A DNA stretch of 64,000 nucleotides, taken from Bugula neritina (lineage: Eukaryota; Bryozoa; Gymnolaemata; Cheilostomatida; Bugulidae). The stretch is from contig OZ037765.1 in the NCBI GenBank assembly GCA_964035545.1, positions 7,204,698-7,268,697 of the forward strand. The letters run 5' to 3'. Each line of letters begins with the position of its first letter. Position 1 is the stretch's first letter. Below, one piece after another: positions 1 to 13,600 of the stretch. The notes beneath the pieces were generated by a model, which worked only from the letters and a program-made list of their open reading frames with translations, ran no database searches and was not told the DNA's origin. The position numbers and the translations under genes are program-made.

Positions 1-211
1 TTATTGTCACCACATTGTCTATATAGAAGTGCATACATAACTGTAGGCCAGTTCAATAATGGCAAATATTCTAAACCTAAACAAGCATATATGGTCACAT
101 GGCATAAATAAGCTATAACGCACTAAAAACCAACATTTTTAACCCTGGAAATACTTTGTTTACTAACACATATTTTGGATAAAGTGACAAGACTGCACAG
201 GAGTGATTTAC

Positions 212-2163
212 CTCCAAGAGACTGATAATTTTGACAAATTTATCTGCAATAGTTCTTATCTCTTCCCTTCTGTTAGATAGGAGATTTGTCTTCAACTGTA
301 GAATACAGAATATGTGTAAACAATACAAAATTATTTGAAAACAGTGAATGATTTTGACAATAACAAGGGTAGAAAAATCCAGAACAAACAAGAGAGTAAG
401 TAACTACCTTCCGCAAAGCGTATATAATAAGCATATCTCATACTTACAGCAGACAAGTAGATCTCTCCAACACTGTCTTCCAACACAGAGACCAGGTGGC
501 TGCCAGAATTTGTTAAACACGAGGAGTAAACAGTCTTTTCCTGTAAAATTATTACCAAATAACTTCTCTGCATACACAAGACCTAAATAGCTGTGCAAAA
601 TATACGAGTAAGTTTTATTACAAAGAAAATAACTAGAAGCATAATACAATGTTTAATATAACATATATCTGTTGAACTAGCCATAAAAACTTGAAGTCTG
701 AGAGATATTTCAGATTTATATTTGACGTATAACTGCATTAGAATTTTTGACCGATTGCAAGCATGCTTACTTGTAACCTTCCCGTGTCCTTATCAATAGA
801 GGCTATTAGCAGCAGTCCATAGACGTAGATATTCAACAAGCCAGCATCACCCGACACAACCAGGTAGTTTAATCTGTAACAAAATGCTTGGATCACAAAA
901 GTTATATAGAACAATAAAAAAACATATTCGTGGTTTAACTATATAAGATCCAGTAAACAAGATAACTAGCAACTCAGCAAGAAACTACAATTAGATCATA
1001 TAAATATAATAATGAATACCCTTCACGGTTGATCATCTTGAAACTAGGATCCATTTCAGTTCTACAAGTAGATAAATAATGGCTTAAATCGATGAAGATA
1101 TGTATAGAATTCTTGAGTTGACACATAAAACTGTACAATTATATGCTTATGCACACTAAAAACTCACATATATCATTTATTGTTGGTGCACTCATTGCAA
1201 AAACTATAACTGAAAATATATGTACTTGTTAGTATATATAATGATGCACATGAAGCACATCAAACAATTAGTAAATAAAAATCATTGAAAACATTAATAT
1301 AGCACAATATTCCCATGAAATACTCCTGAATTTATCATTGTCATCACCTAAAACCAACACTAGTGAGTGTAGAGTGATATTAAATAACAAATCATCAATG
1401 AGATCACTTTTAAGTCACATACAGCCCATCACAACAGTTCTTTCCATTACTGACTATGTAAATAATTATCATACACTCAGAGAGAAGCATTGTTTGCAAG
1501 AGCAATAAGTTTTCTATCCCTATAACTTTCAAGTGAGTAATACAACTTTTTTCAGCTATCTCTATAGCTGACACGCATACTAGTCAATGTGATAATTATT
1601 TTTTACTTACTCTCTTTGAACTGGAGGTAACTTTGGTAACATCTGTTCACTTTCATCCTTAAAACATGATATGTTTTCATGATGATTGGCTTCGCCAACA
1701 GATAACCATGTAAGTTTTCTTGGTACTGACGATGTACTGTGTGTATATAGCACTGTGGCTTTCTCAACAGCAAGTATAATCACTTGGTTATTGGTGTAAG
1801 CTAATGCAATACCTATAGAAAAACAAAAAAAACTACATAACAAATAATAACATTCAAGGTGATAATAGTAGGTGCAAAACATTTACCACATTAGCTTAAC
1901 TAACATTTTCCTATTGGATCCCACACTAAAGATGTGACTTTAGCACCCTCTGTTGGAGGAGAATAAGTCCACATCTTTTTCAGAGCGTGAAGTCGGTAGA
2001 GGACAACTTCACTTAAATCTGCTAGACCTATGGCAGCTACAAGATCCATCTTAGGAGACCAGATCATTTCCCTCATCTCTGACGCTGCAAGCTTTTCATC
2101 TAGTTGTTTTATACCTGTGCCCAGCTTGGAACACCGTGAAGTGTTTAGTTCATTTGTATCCAT
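212..2163 (-). CDS. ANAPC4: Anaphase-promoting complex subunit 4 (N-terminal part, gene continues off the left edge)
   Basis: Scaffold subunit of the APC/C ubiquitin ligase that drives mitotic exit. Six exons join in frame: 1905-2163, 1611-1812, 1020-1061 (a 42-bp microexon), 771-873, 448-540 and 212-295; the rest lies beyond position 1. The start ATG at 2163 precedes a long N-terminus leading into an APC4-type WD40 blade (MIWSPKMDLVAAIGLAD), then IALAYTNNQVIILAVEK, then the LNYLVVSGDAGLLNIYVYG blade and LKTNLLSNRREEI, which aligns with the human segment entering the APC4 long domain. All donors and acceptors are GT/AG and phases match. Exon 4 could also end at 778, but the 771 donor (ACAA/GTAAGC) keeps phase with exon 5. 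Identity rests on remembered similarity to human ANAPC4, so orthology is inferred but strong. Confidence 0.9.
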
Positions 2164-2289
2164 TTCCAGGTGCTCTTTTACTAACCTTAAGAATTTCTAC
2201 AAGACCATTGTGAACTTGATTATCACTTTATGGGTTATTCACATCTTATGTGATTGTAAAGTACTAACAGTGACAGACGGACAGCATTA

Positions 2290-3000
2290 AAGCTTTCTAT
2301 TTTCATTATCATTATTATTACTATTAATCAGTGTTATAGTATTGGCATTACTATCAGTATTAGTCATGACTATTAGTATTATACTTAGTGCTGTCAATGA
2401 TATAATTATATAATTATCAATATGAATATAAATATTAAATATAAAATTAAATAATAAAATATTCTTATAAACTATAACTATATAAGTATAAGACTAAGTT
2501 AAGGCTTTTTTAAAATTTTAAGCATTTATTTTAATTACTAAAATATAAATAGTAATAATAATATCATTAATATTAATTTTAGCAATATCTAATTTTATAT
2601 TTATAATAATAATAATATAATTATAAAATTAATTACATTTATTGATCTTATAATACTTTAATATTATTATTAACATTTAATCATCTTTATTTTAAGCTAT
2701 ATTTATAATCTTATATTAGATTTAATATCTAATTTCACAGCTAGTGTTACACTTTGACTTACTGTTACTGTTACTAACACTAATACTAACAGTGTTGGTG
2801 TTACACTATTACTATTACTATTAGTAATAGCATTAGTATTACTATTACTATTAGTATTAATATTAGTTAATGTTATTACTATTATTATTAATAATAGTAA
2901 TACTAATACTTACTAATACTATTACTATTACTATTAGTATTACTATTAGTATTAATATTATTAATAATAATATTAGTATTACAGTATTAGTACCACTAGT
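2290..3000. repeat. Degenerate AxT-triplet repeat (ACTATTAGTATT-like) 5' of ANAPC4
   Basis: About 700 bp of almost pure A/T with scattered C/G, dominated by triplets of form ACT, ATT, AGT and their complements. The best-kept part at 2810-2990 repeats a 12-bp unit close to ACTATTAGTATT. It begins about 130 bp upstream of the ANAPC4 start codon. No coding potential seen. Similar tracts lie at 46600-47440 and 61080-61990. Confidence 0.75.
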
Positions 3001-6000
3001 GGAGAAAAATGGTTTAAAATTTCAGTAAAATCCAAATATCAACAAATTCTTATTTAAAAATTGACATATGTAATAAAATTACCAAGAATAAAACAATATT
3101 CAATGAATAAGATAAACTTTCATTTTGTAGCACCTTGAACAGTTGAAGAAAAATACCTGTTTACCGGAAACGAACATTAAAAAAATTAAGTTGATACCGT
3201 ATATTAGCTAAAGATTAATGGCTAAATTACGGGTATTAAGGTTAGATAACTCCATTTACTATAATTCGGCCAAGATCGCAGAGTTCAACATAGCAAGTTG
3301 TACTTCTGTATCATATTATGGAGATGAGATCGAATATTTTTCGGATATAGGTATTAAGTACTTCTAGAAAGTATCTATAGCATGACAAGTTGCTTATTTG
3401 AGAAAAAAGCACTCATTCTCCAAGCTCATACCCAAACCAAAAACATTCGATCTAAGCTAATTATAAATAAGAATATCTGTGCTCAACATAGAAAACATGA
3501 ATACTTTTGCAGCTAGGAAGAGAGTTTTAGTTGTTGTCAAGATCCTATAAATACCGAATAGAGCTACAGTTAAAATAAGTATCTTATATTGTTTTAATCA
3601 ACTGGTTATTGTTTTGTGTGGATAGCCGATAGCTTATAACTTACATCAGACTGGTGAAATGCTGATGAGTGAAAGTATCTCTTTAGTCTTTCTTACATTT
3701 ATCCAGGTTATGTAATACTAGGTCATAAGGCAGGGCGAAGCAGTCTACATAATAAATTATATTAGAAAAGCAAATGGGCATTTAGGTTATAAAATTTTGT
3801 AGAATTATACCAACTCTCCATATGCTGCAAGTGAATGACTTCCCTTTTTGCGGGACAGTTGATTGTTTTCAAAATGTCAAAGTTGCAACTTGCTTATTAT
3901 CCTGTCCATCAGTATTTGTTACACTCGATCATTCAACAGTCATAAACGCAGCGAATGCTACAGAAAGATATTATATTTCAATTTATCTTATAAAGGCTTT
4001 ACAGTGTACACTATAGTGTGTATTCTTCACAGTCTAAAAGTTAGAAATAAGTTTTAAATTGAAAACTTTCCAAGTCTGTTATGAAAATTTCTAAGCTAAT
4101 AGTTAAGATTAAAATCAGAACCAACCTCAATATTTTAGTTTTTAGCTTTACTTTTATTTGCAAACATCATACTCTAGAAAAGCTGAACTGGTCAGAAAGT
4201 ACATCTCTTATGAAACAAAAACATGAATATGTAATATAGATATATTCATCATGGAATTAAAGCTGCTGCAGGCTATATATACTCAAAACAACTGGCAAAT
4301 AAACACAAGAAAAATTGGTATAACTGATAAGCAATTTATTTGACAGAGTTCATTTTTATTCTGTTTATATAGCAGCAAATTTCAGCAATAATTAATTTAT
4401 TGAAGATCAAAAACTAGAAGGAAAAAATCTATTGAATTTCAATGAATTTTAATTAAGCAAGCATAATTTTCTAATTTGATTTTGGTTATTCACAATAGTT
4501 TCATGCGTCTAGACTTTTTGAATACTAACTGACGTGCATAGCAGCACACAGCTTAGTAAATTATGGACTTGAATTCCTTTTTGCACCCATATTTATAATC
4601 ATTTATCGTTCAAGTCTAGTTAAACCTGTGACGTCCTATATAATATAATCCTTTTGTTATAATATTTTGCGTCAATTTGGGTTTACGTGAAGTTTATTTG
4701 CAAGAGTATTAGGCTGTCATAACAAACCTAATCAGATTATCTGAAGGAATTTAGTATATAATGTAGCTATATATAGGTATGTAACTTTTAGGCACTTGAG
4801 TTGTAGCAGTCTTGCATTACATTTATATACAGTAGTTAATCGTCTCACAACTTTCCGATAGAAATAATTGAAACTAGGTTGATTGTTCCTAATCCAAAAA
4901 GTAGATGTTTAATTTTAAATCATATATCGATAAGTCACAAAAATAGAGCAGAGGCAATTTATAAAAATTAAACTATACTATGTACTATTTCTTGCAACCT
5001 GCCATATTTACTTGGCTATCTACAATTTGCTACGTATTATAGTGTGCATAGGCAGGTGTTTATCTGGTAGAGGCATGCACCTACACGGGTTTAGAGATGA
5101 TACACATCTGATCTCTTGCCGATAAGAATACTGACAGTTGATGCTTGAGAATGTTATTAACATAGCCACTGACTACTGCATGTTTCGGATAAGTTCTTAA
5201 CTATATAAACTAATATTGTTCCAATGGTTAAATATTATATTACAGTATTGTTTAATTTAAATGATTTAATTTTTTGTCAATATTGATAAATGGAAGAGTA
5301 TATACTTTGCAACAATTTTGCTCTCTTGTATTGAAATGGAATGTAGAATATCAATAATTACATTTTACTTATAAATACGCTAACATTTATTATAAGTGTC
5401 TTTATTTTTAATGTCAATTTCTAACATGCTTTCTTTATAGATGGGTGACCTAATTAAGCACATTAATGCCTACTACATTTCATGTCTAAAACTTTTTTTT
5501 TGTTAATATGCAGCATACAAAACTTGAAGAAAATATTATTGTTTTTTATTTATTACTAGTATTATATATTCATAGTACACTTTCAATAAAGTTTGATCTT
5601 ACATAAAGTATAATAACTGTGTTGACATTCTTGTTTTATCCTATTTATTGTTTATGCTTTGATTATATTAATATTATATTATTCAAAGTGATGTATGGTA
5701 AATTAAGGCAAAATAAAAAGACTGTTTTCCATTTCTGTATGTTACGGCGAAGGTCTGTCATCTCACGTTGAAGTAAATAAATTAAGTCAGTATATATTGC
5801 AAGATTCTTCTCTGTCTGAGATATGACGGTATTTCTCCAATATAAAAGATGACAGGCAGGGGCATTAGTAAGTGACACTGGAACGTGGTGTTTCTATTCT
5901 TTCTAGAATTTATACTGTAAGAGCGATTTAGTTTACTAGGTCAGGCATATCTAACTTAAATGAATAAACTATATTGAATTTATATATGTGAATGTATAGT

Positions 6001-6850
6001 TACAATTATTATTGTAAAACATTGTGCTTTGCATAGCTTAATTTAAATAAACATCTACAAACACATATATACTATTAAAGAACATTGAAGAACAAAATTA
6101 AATGTAAGTCTTTGGTAATGCATCTAACGATGTTAAACAGAGAACGCTCAAACTGTGCTTGAAATGCTAGATTAGGATGTATTAGAACTGTCTTATTAGA
6201 AATCATTCTTCTTGTTAGTCAGATGGTTTGCTTATAAGAGCAGTTTTGCCATCTAAGTGGGGTCATTGTGTAGATTAAGTTACAATAACCTATCTTGATT
6301 ATTACTATATACAATATTATATATGCTCATCTGATCTAAATACTATCATATATGTGCTACAGCAATACTCTGACACTTATAACGTTTTCAGATAATTTGA
6401 GATTAATAGAACTGATTGGTACTATTTATTATGCACATTTATAGTTTAGAGAAGACAACTCTAGTCTCAGTCCTCCATTACCTTAGCTGGTGCAGAGTTT
6501 ATTTTACCATTATAATATATAAGATATATGAAATAACTATATAACACAATTTATAAAACTGAAGATTTTATGACATGATAAGTTTCAAGAGTTATTGTAG
6601 CATGTACAGAGTGTGTCACCATACAGCACAAGTATAAATGAGTTCAGTTACTAGGATATATCAGTTTGAAATTAATTTTATACTTATTAAAATAGTCAAA
6701 CTGACAAAATATGAATTTTAATCCCTGACACACTTTGGTGATTAAAGAATAAGTAACTTTCTACTACTATTATAGAGGATTTAAACTTTGAAACTCAAAC
6801 AAGATTTGAGAGTTACTAAACAATTATCAGCACGGAGAGTACAGCACATT
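3001..6850. other. Intergenic AT-rich DNA, nothing recognised
   Basis: No exon, transposon end or RNA gene could be supported here. The open frames at 3822-4057 and 5663-5878 are short, show no family motif and have no convincing splice context. Confidence 0.5.
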
Positions 6851-6852
6851 GA

Positions 6853-7150
6853 ACTACACTACACTACACTACACTACACTACACTACACTACACTACACT
6901 ACACTACACTACACTACACTACACTACACTACACTACACTACACTACACTACACTACACTACACTACACTACACTACACTACACTACACTACACTACACT
7001 ACACTACACTACACTACACTACACTACACTGCACTACACTACACTGCACTGCACTACACTACACTACACTACACTACACTACACTACACTACACTACACT
7101 GCACTACACTACACTACACTACACTACACTACACTACCCTATGCTACACT
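6853..7150. repeat. (CTACA)n pentanucleotide microsatellite, about 300 bp
   Basis: Nearly perfect tandem CTACA with a few CTGCA interruptions at about 7030-7055 and 7100, degenerating at 7135-7150. Because the unit is five bases, all plus frames read through as a pentapeptide-type repeat (LHYTT), which explains the apparent open frames; these are not a gene. Confidence 0.95.
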
Positions 7151-9289
7151 GGGTTGCTTATTAAAAATTTTGGAACTCTAAAAATTGTTTCACTTTTATC
7201 TTATCTTTATGGTAACTTTGCCTGTTTTTATATTCACTAAATTGCAAATTACATGCCCAAAAGTTAAAGCAATAAAGTACAGATCTATACCAAGTCCCAA
7301 AACAAGAAAGCAAATATAAATGTTTATTTACAAATTAGAACATATGCATGCAGTTGGCTCAGTCTTTGGGGGGAAAGAAATTGTCATGGAAAACGTAACA
7401 CAATACACTGACTGTAAGTTCAAATTAGCAAGGTAAACAACAAATAGCGGAATCAAGTATTTGCTTTAAGCTATCACAAAAAGCAGTTGGTTAAACAAAA
7501 TTTCCTCTCAGCATACTTTCTTACGTTTACCTCTTCAATACTTTGACATAATAGTCTATATTCTAAGTTATAATGAAAGCATATCTCAGTTTGTACCCTA
7601 AGACTTGGAAGTAAGCCAGTAATCAATACTAGAGATAGAATATAAGCATCGGCTACTGCATACTACATTCATTATTCATAATAACTAGATGCGAATAAAT
7701 GCTGTTATAGATATAAAGAAAGTTCTATGCTATACTTTCTATTAACAGATTTTGCTATCTTTTCCAATTAAAAACGTGAAGGTTTGTAATTCAAAAGACG
7801 TTTTCTTTTAATGAGGTAAGAGTATTATATTAGTGATTATAAATGCAAATTAATTTGAAGAACTGTTGTGAGACTAAACATGAACTTTCCTGCGAGTATC
7901 ATCTTACTTTAGCTTATTTTTCTTGTTGTATAATACTTTAATGCAGGATATTATTACATTGTTGCCATGCTAACTTGGTTCCCACAATTTAACAACATTC
8001 TTTTGTATTATTGGTTATATAACACCAACAACAAAAAAGCTTTTTAAGCATTACTACAGTTGATATTAATCAAGTTTAATATTAGCAACCTGTAAAGTGA
8101 AAATAATGGTGTGTGTTATGACATTAGACACTTTAAAAACAAAAAAGTACTGTGTTAATAGCACTAATGAATGACCATAATAACACGCATATCCTTTATA
8201 TTCACATGGCATGATTATGAATATTATGTAATTTAAATACGAATATCATACAAAGCATGTCACTTATTACTTGATTTAACAGACACAACTATGCTGTGTA
8301 AAAGAGAGAATAACTTACTTCAGTAGTCAACTTTATTAATGGAAAACAATCTTTAATAAATATTCATGATTTAAATAGTTATGACAAGAACCACTTTATA
8401 AAGCTACTCAGGTCTATTTCCTTCAGGTATTTATCTTTCTTATCTTCTATTATTCTGCTGAAATTGAAGTCAATATAACAAGATTTAGGACTGTAGCTAA
8501 GTTGTTCCTGTTTAATTCAACTTTTCAATTTTCTGCTTGGAGTTTTTATATCATAAAAGAGCTTAAAATTTACAAAATCTTCGAAATTTGACAATTTCTA
8601 TGCATTGAAAAGTGATTTCAATAATATAAAATATAATGATGATGAAATACTTTTTTACATAAGGCTAGTTGGTCATACCTTTCAGAATGCATGCTTGCAG
8701 CATACAACTGGTTAGAATCAATGACTTTCTTGCTTTCTAATAGTATATACAGCTTTAAGCATATTAATTATTAAAAGGACGAAGTTCTCAGCTACATATG
8801 AAATACTCTACAAGTAGCTAAGTTTTTCCTTCAACCCTCTTTTTAGTGGCTAACAATATATAATCATTACCGAATGTACAGCTCTTAATAAATTAACAAT
8901 TCCTTACAATAAATAACAGCAAACAATCAGATATCAATTTGTTTTAATTATTTATGTCATGTGATTTACTTGAATCAACCTGTGAAATGTAATTTAATAT
9001 TGCAGAGTCACAAGGTTACAGCTGCTCATACAATTAAATCAAAAGTCTAATACTCTGGCATATTGTAAGCAAATACAAATGCAAATATACAATATACAAA
9101 TCTCAGTGTTTACACTAACAGCAGAGGTCATCTTAATGCAACTATAGAATTCTCCTGAATATCGCTCACACTCTAATCGGTTACAGCTAAAGCTTAATCG
9201 AATATAGCCCGCTGTCCCTCGTAAAATTGTTTCAAGATTAGAGCAGTAATCATCTGCTCCAGTAATTGTTGTTTTAGATTTTGGGCTAT
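7151..9289. other. Intergenic AT-rich DNA, nothing recognised
   Basis: No supported coding, RNA or mobile features were found upstream of the Shal gene in this stretch. Confidence 0.5.
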
Positions 9290-9443
9290 AGTGTTGGTGA
9301 AACTAAACACAACTGGTGCCTGTGAAGCAGGTAGTAAAAGGCAGCTGGGTAGAAGGCGGTGCATGCCAGGATGCTGTGTTGTACTAGAGACTCAGCTCGC
9401 AGTGAATAATAGAACAGACTGGACGTAGTATACCATAAACAAG
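9290..9443 (+). promoter_or_regulatory. Possible 5' untranslated exon of the Shal gene
   Basis: A locally GC-richer stretch ends in a good donor (AACAAG/GTGAGA, exon end 9443). The Shal coding exon is preceded by a clear acceptor (TTTTGCAG, ending 10672) only four bases before its ATG, so a 5' UTR intron is expected. Pairing these two sites is an inference; the upstream exon limit is arbitrary. Confidence 0.35.
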
Positions 9444-10538
9444 GTGAGACAAGATAAACTGTTTATAATTACTGTGGAGTGAAAAGTGTAGAAACACAAA
9501 CTACAAAAGAGTATCAAGGTTAATGAGTGTGCTGCTTTAATAGGCATCATTTAGAGAGATCATCCACCTGTATATATATATACTGTGATGTGCTGAACAA
9601 TACAACCGAGTACATTGAAACCTAAAGTGTTTGGATAACCACACCTTGGGATGTAGCATCAGACTGAATATACCTTAGAGAGCTAGTCGATTTTTCTATA
9701 TCCCAAATCAAATATTACAAGTGCTATACGCTATATGAATGGGCACCTTAAAAACTTTTATTATCATACAGTAACTTTTAGTTTTGAAACATGTTACATA
9801 ACTTTCAATGCATAATCGGTATTTTCTATGTCAACTTGAGGTGGTTGGATGAGTACTGAAAATATTATCTTTTTTGAAGCAGATTCTAAACAGGAAAAAT
9901 TTCAGTAAATTATAAATAATCTCCCAAATTATTATTGAAAAACTTACATCTACACTAAGTATTATGATATTTATTCCTTGAAGAGCAGTTTTGAACTTGA
10001 AAAAGGCAAGTTGCAAAAAATAACTTGCTTGTTTGTTAGCATAAGTTTTAGCAGTTGCTCACTATATTTTAATAAGTATATGCTAAGAACCGTGTCTGCT
10101 ATAGACCAAATTGTTCATTTATCCTATATTTTTAATTCACAAGTTTAATTCCCTATAAGTTTGTGAATATAATTGTTTTATTATTTGCTTTCTGTTTCCA
10201 TAGTTCATGGTCATACAATTTTTAGTTTTGGGAATACTACAATCATCTTCTATGATTATACCTAAAAGCTTACAGTTTTCAAATTAAGAGCTATTATAGT
10301 TACATCTATGTAATAATCTACCTACAATAATTTTTATATAATACAAGCATGCTGTATGCACTATGTTCAGATAGACTGGTTAGTTTTTATATGCATTCGT
10401 ACAAACAACTATGAGTTATATAATTAATTATATTTAACCAGGGTTTATAAATCAGTGGCAGCAAGTGTTTGAAGTAGATACTTTATCACAGATGTTATAT
10501 ATGATATTTTATTAGGATAATTGGTACTCTCTGATAGT

Positions 10539-10541
<3 letters not shown>

Positions 10542-10607
<66 letters not shown>
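10542..10607. repeat. (TA)n microsatellite just upstream of the Shal coding exon
   Basis: About 66 bp of uninterrupted TA, lying about 65 bp before the acceptor that opens the Shal coding exon, so probably inside the 5' UTR intron. Confidence 0.95.
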
Positions 10608-10608
<1 letters not shown>

Positions 10609-10676
10609 CATTCAACTTTTTAATGTAAAATAGCTGTAGGACTCATATCATATCTAATAAAATATTTTGCAGGTTT

Positions 10677-13600
10677 ATGGCATCTGCTACTGCGTGGCTA
10701 CCCTTAGCAAGGGCCTCGGCTATAGGCTGGGTACCTATAGCAAAGTGTCCGATACCTCCAGCCCCAACAACTAGTAACAGTCACAGGTCAGATCTGAGGC
10801 TAAGAATCAATGTTAGTGGTAGAGAGTTTGAAGTGTGGAGAAATACACTAGAAAACTACCCGGACACATTATTAGGATCGAATGAACGAGACTTCTTCTA
10901 CTGTGAAGAAACTTGTGAATATTTCTTTGATCGTGATCCTGACATATTCAAATATATACTAAATTATTACAGAACTGGAAAACTTCACCTACCAAAGTCT
11001 GAGTGCATAGCAAGTTTTGATGAAGAATTGTCATTTTTTGGAATTATGCCAGATGTTATTGAAGATTGTTGTTTTGAAGAATATAGAGATAGAAAAAGAG
11101 AAGCGCAAGAAAGAACCACTGAAAAAGATACAGAAACCGTAGACTTTCCATTGAACCAATTAAACACATTTAGACAAAAGATGAACAAGTCTTTTGAAGA
11201 CCCACATTCTAGTACTGCTGCTCTAGTGTTTTATTACGTCACGGGATTCTTTATTGCTATATCTGTGTTGGCCAATATTGTGGAGACAATTCCTTGTGGA
11301 CTAAATGCTGTTACGAATCAGAACTTGAGTTGTGGAGACCGTTACGTAGAAGCATTTTTCGTTGCAGATACGGCTTGCGTCATGATATTTACACTGGAAT
11401 ACCTGCTAAGGCTTTATGCATCATCTAACCGCTGCAAATTTCTCAAAAGTATTATGAGTCTAATAGACATAGTGGCCATTTTACCTTACTATATTACCTT
11501 GATGATTAAAGAAAATGACGACGTGAGTGGTGCGTTTGTAACTTTACGAGTATTCAGGGTGTTCCGAATATTCAAGTTTAGCCGACACTCTCAAGGACTA
11601 AGGATTCTGGGCTACACACTGAAGAGCTGCGCTAGCGAGTTAGGCTTTCTCCTCTTCTCTATCAGCATGGCTATTGTTATCTTCTCCACAATCATGTACT
11701 ATGCTGAGAAGAATGTTGGAGATACCAAGTTTATAAGTATTCCTGCGGCATTCTGGTACACCATAGTCACTATGACCACATTGGGGTAAGTTACTGTAAA
11801 TTATAACTCTTGAAAAGTAAAGTTAGCCATTGCTATGCTATCCTCTATTGTTACTTTTAATGTTCTTTATTGAATATTCAACACACATACATACATAAGA
11901 TGCTGACTGGTAAATGAACTTTGACTTGTCTGACATCACCCACACCTTATATAATAGTCACTGGACATGCTGTGGAGGGAAATAATAACTGCTTGTAAAT
12001 TGTCAGACTTCCTATAGACTCTTTTATCCTAAACTATGCCAGCAAAAACTTACAACTTTGACTGGATGTGTTTGATGTTACTAACAATCCGTATAGAATT
12101 CTAGCTACTGGTCAAACATGACATGTTTAACAAGTGCCCCCTTTATATTCTGCAATTAGTCAATCTTGCGTGTATACTAACATGCATGACAAAACAGGGT
12201 AAGTTTTAGAGCCAACTGCTGTGTTGGAGTTATACAAATATAAATATCAGCAAATAGAATGAATTAGTAGCCAACATGGTACGTATTTAGCTCCCCTCTA
12301 ATACTTTATAAAAATTAAAGAGGTTAAAACACCCATACCAGGTTTACTATCCGATTAATTAATATAAATATAATATCCCACACAGCTTGCAGTTGCGTCA
12401 TAAAATGAAATCTTATACTTATACCAATGGATTAAAAATTGCTTTAAAAATCAATATTTGGATGGAAGATTATCAAAAGAGTAAGATTTGAAGAAAATCA
12501 AAAATAACTTTGCTAATGCTATGAGGTGTTAGATGACTATAGCACTGACCCGCATTAATACTTGAGAGTCCAAACAATATTGATTGCAGATACAAAGTAT
12601 ATTAATAGTCGAAATGAATGCCTGCTATATTCAAGCCGTGAAATGTAATAAACATTCCAACAGTATAAAAAGTTGTTCTCTTAATAAAAACTTAGCAAAG
12701 CACCTTCCTAGTGCAGCTGTTATGTAAATTGTGCAAAATGGTATATACATCATGATATTCCGTGACTTGTGAATGCAGAAGGCATGATGGCAGCATTAGA
12801 ACAGTAACTGTGACCAGTGCTTTAAAAGTTGCAAAGTCAACATAAACCCATTATTACAAACCATAAAGAGCATGCACATTAAATTGCCTCTATAACGAGT
12901 AACTATATTACATTTTATGCATTTCCCCAGATGATTATTTGTGTGAAATACAATCAACATAGCGATGGCTTTCCACTTATATACACTACAAATCTATAGA
13001 GGATTACTCTGGCATTATTGTAGTTATTAAACAGATGTAGAAGTACACAAATATATTGTTTGTGGGTTCAAAAACATTTTCATATTACAAGCATTTGGGA
13101 ATGGAGAGAATTTGTTAATTATCTAGACTTTAATAAAAAGATAAAAAAATATTAATTCTTATAGTTCAATCATTCCAATGGATAAAAATAGATAAAAAAA
13201 GTTGTATTTGTTTATCATGAAATATTTACACACTGTCAGCATGTTTAGAGGCTAGACTTTATAAGCAAGTTGCACTAACTTATAACTGGGTATCATTAAA
13301 TAATATCATGCAGTTATAAAACTTAATTTAAATTCTAAATCTTTGTGAGAGTTCTAAATGTAAAGCTTAATTATGCCTCAAATCATACTGGAGGCTGGTT
13401 TGGGGGACAGGAGCATTATGACCAATGTTTTTCTGATGTCACCAACATCTCTGCTAGAGTCAAGGACACTGACTCACAAGGCTAAGACTGCTGCCTAGAT
13501 AACAAAATCAGGTAGTCATGACTCTCAATTAAAAATATCTAAAAATAAGCTGCTTCACACTTGACCTTTCATGTCATGTTGAATCAAGGATGTATGTAAC

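Noticed and set aside
5663-5878. Minus-strand open frame with coiled-coil-like content
   Set aside because: No family recognised, isolated in intergenic DNA, and composition explains the heptad impression.
6788-7240. Long plus-strand open frames with LHYTT repeats
   Set aside because: Translation of the CTACA microsatellite; a five-base unit without stop codons is open in every plus frame.
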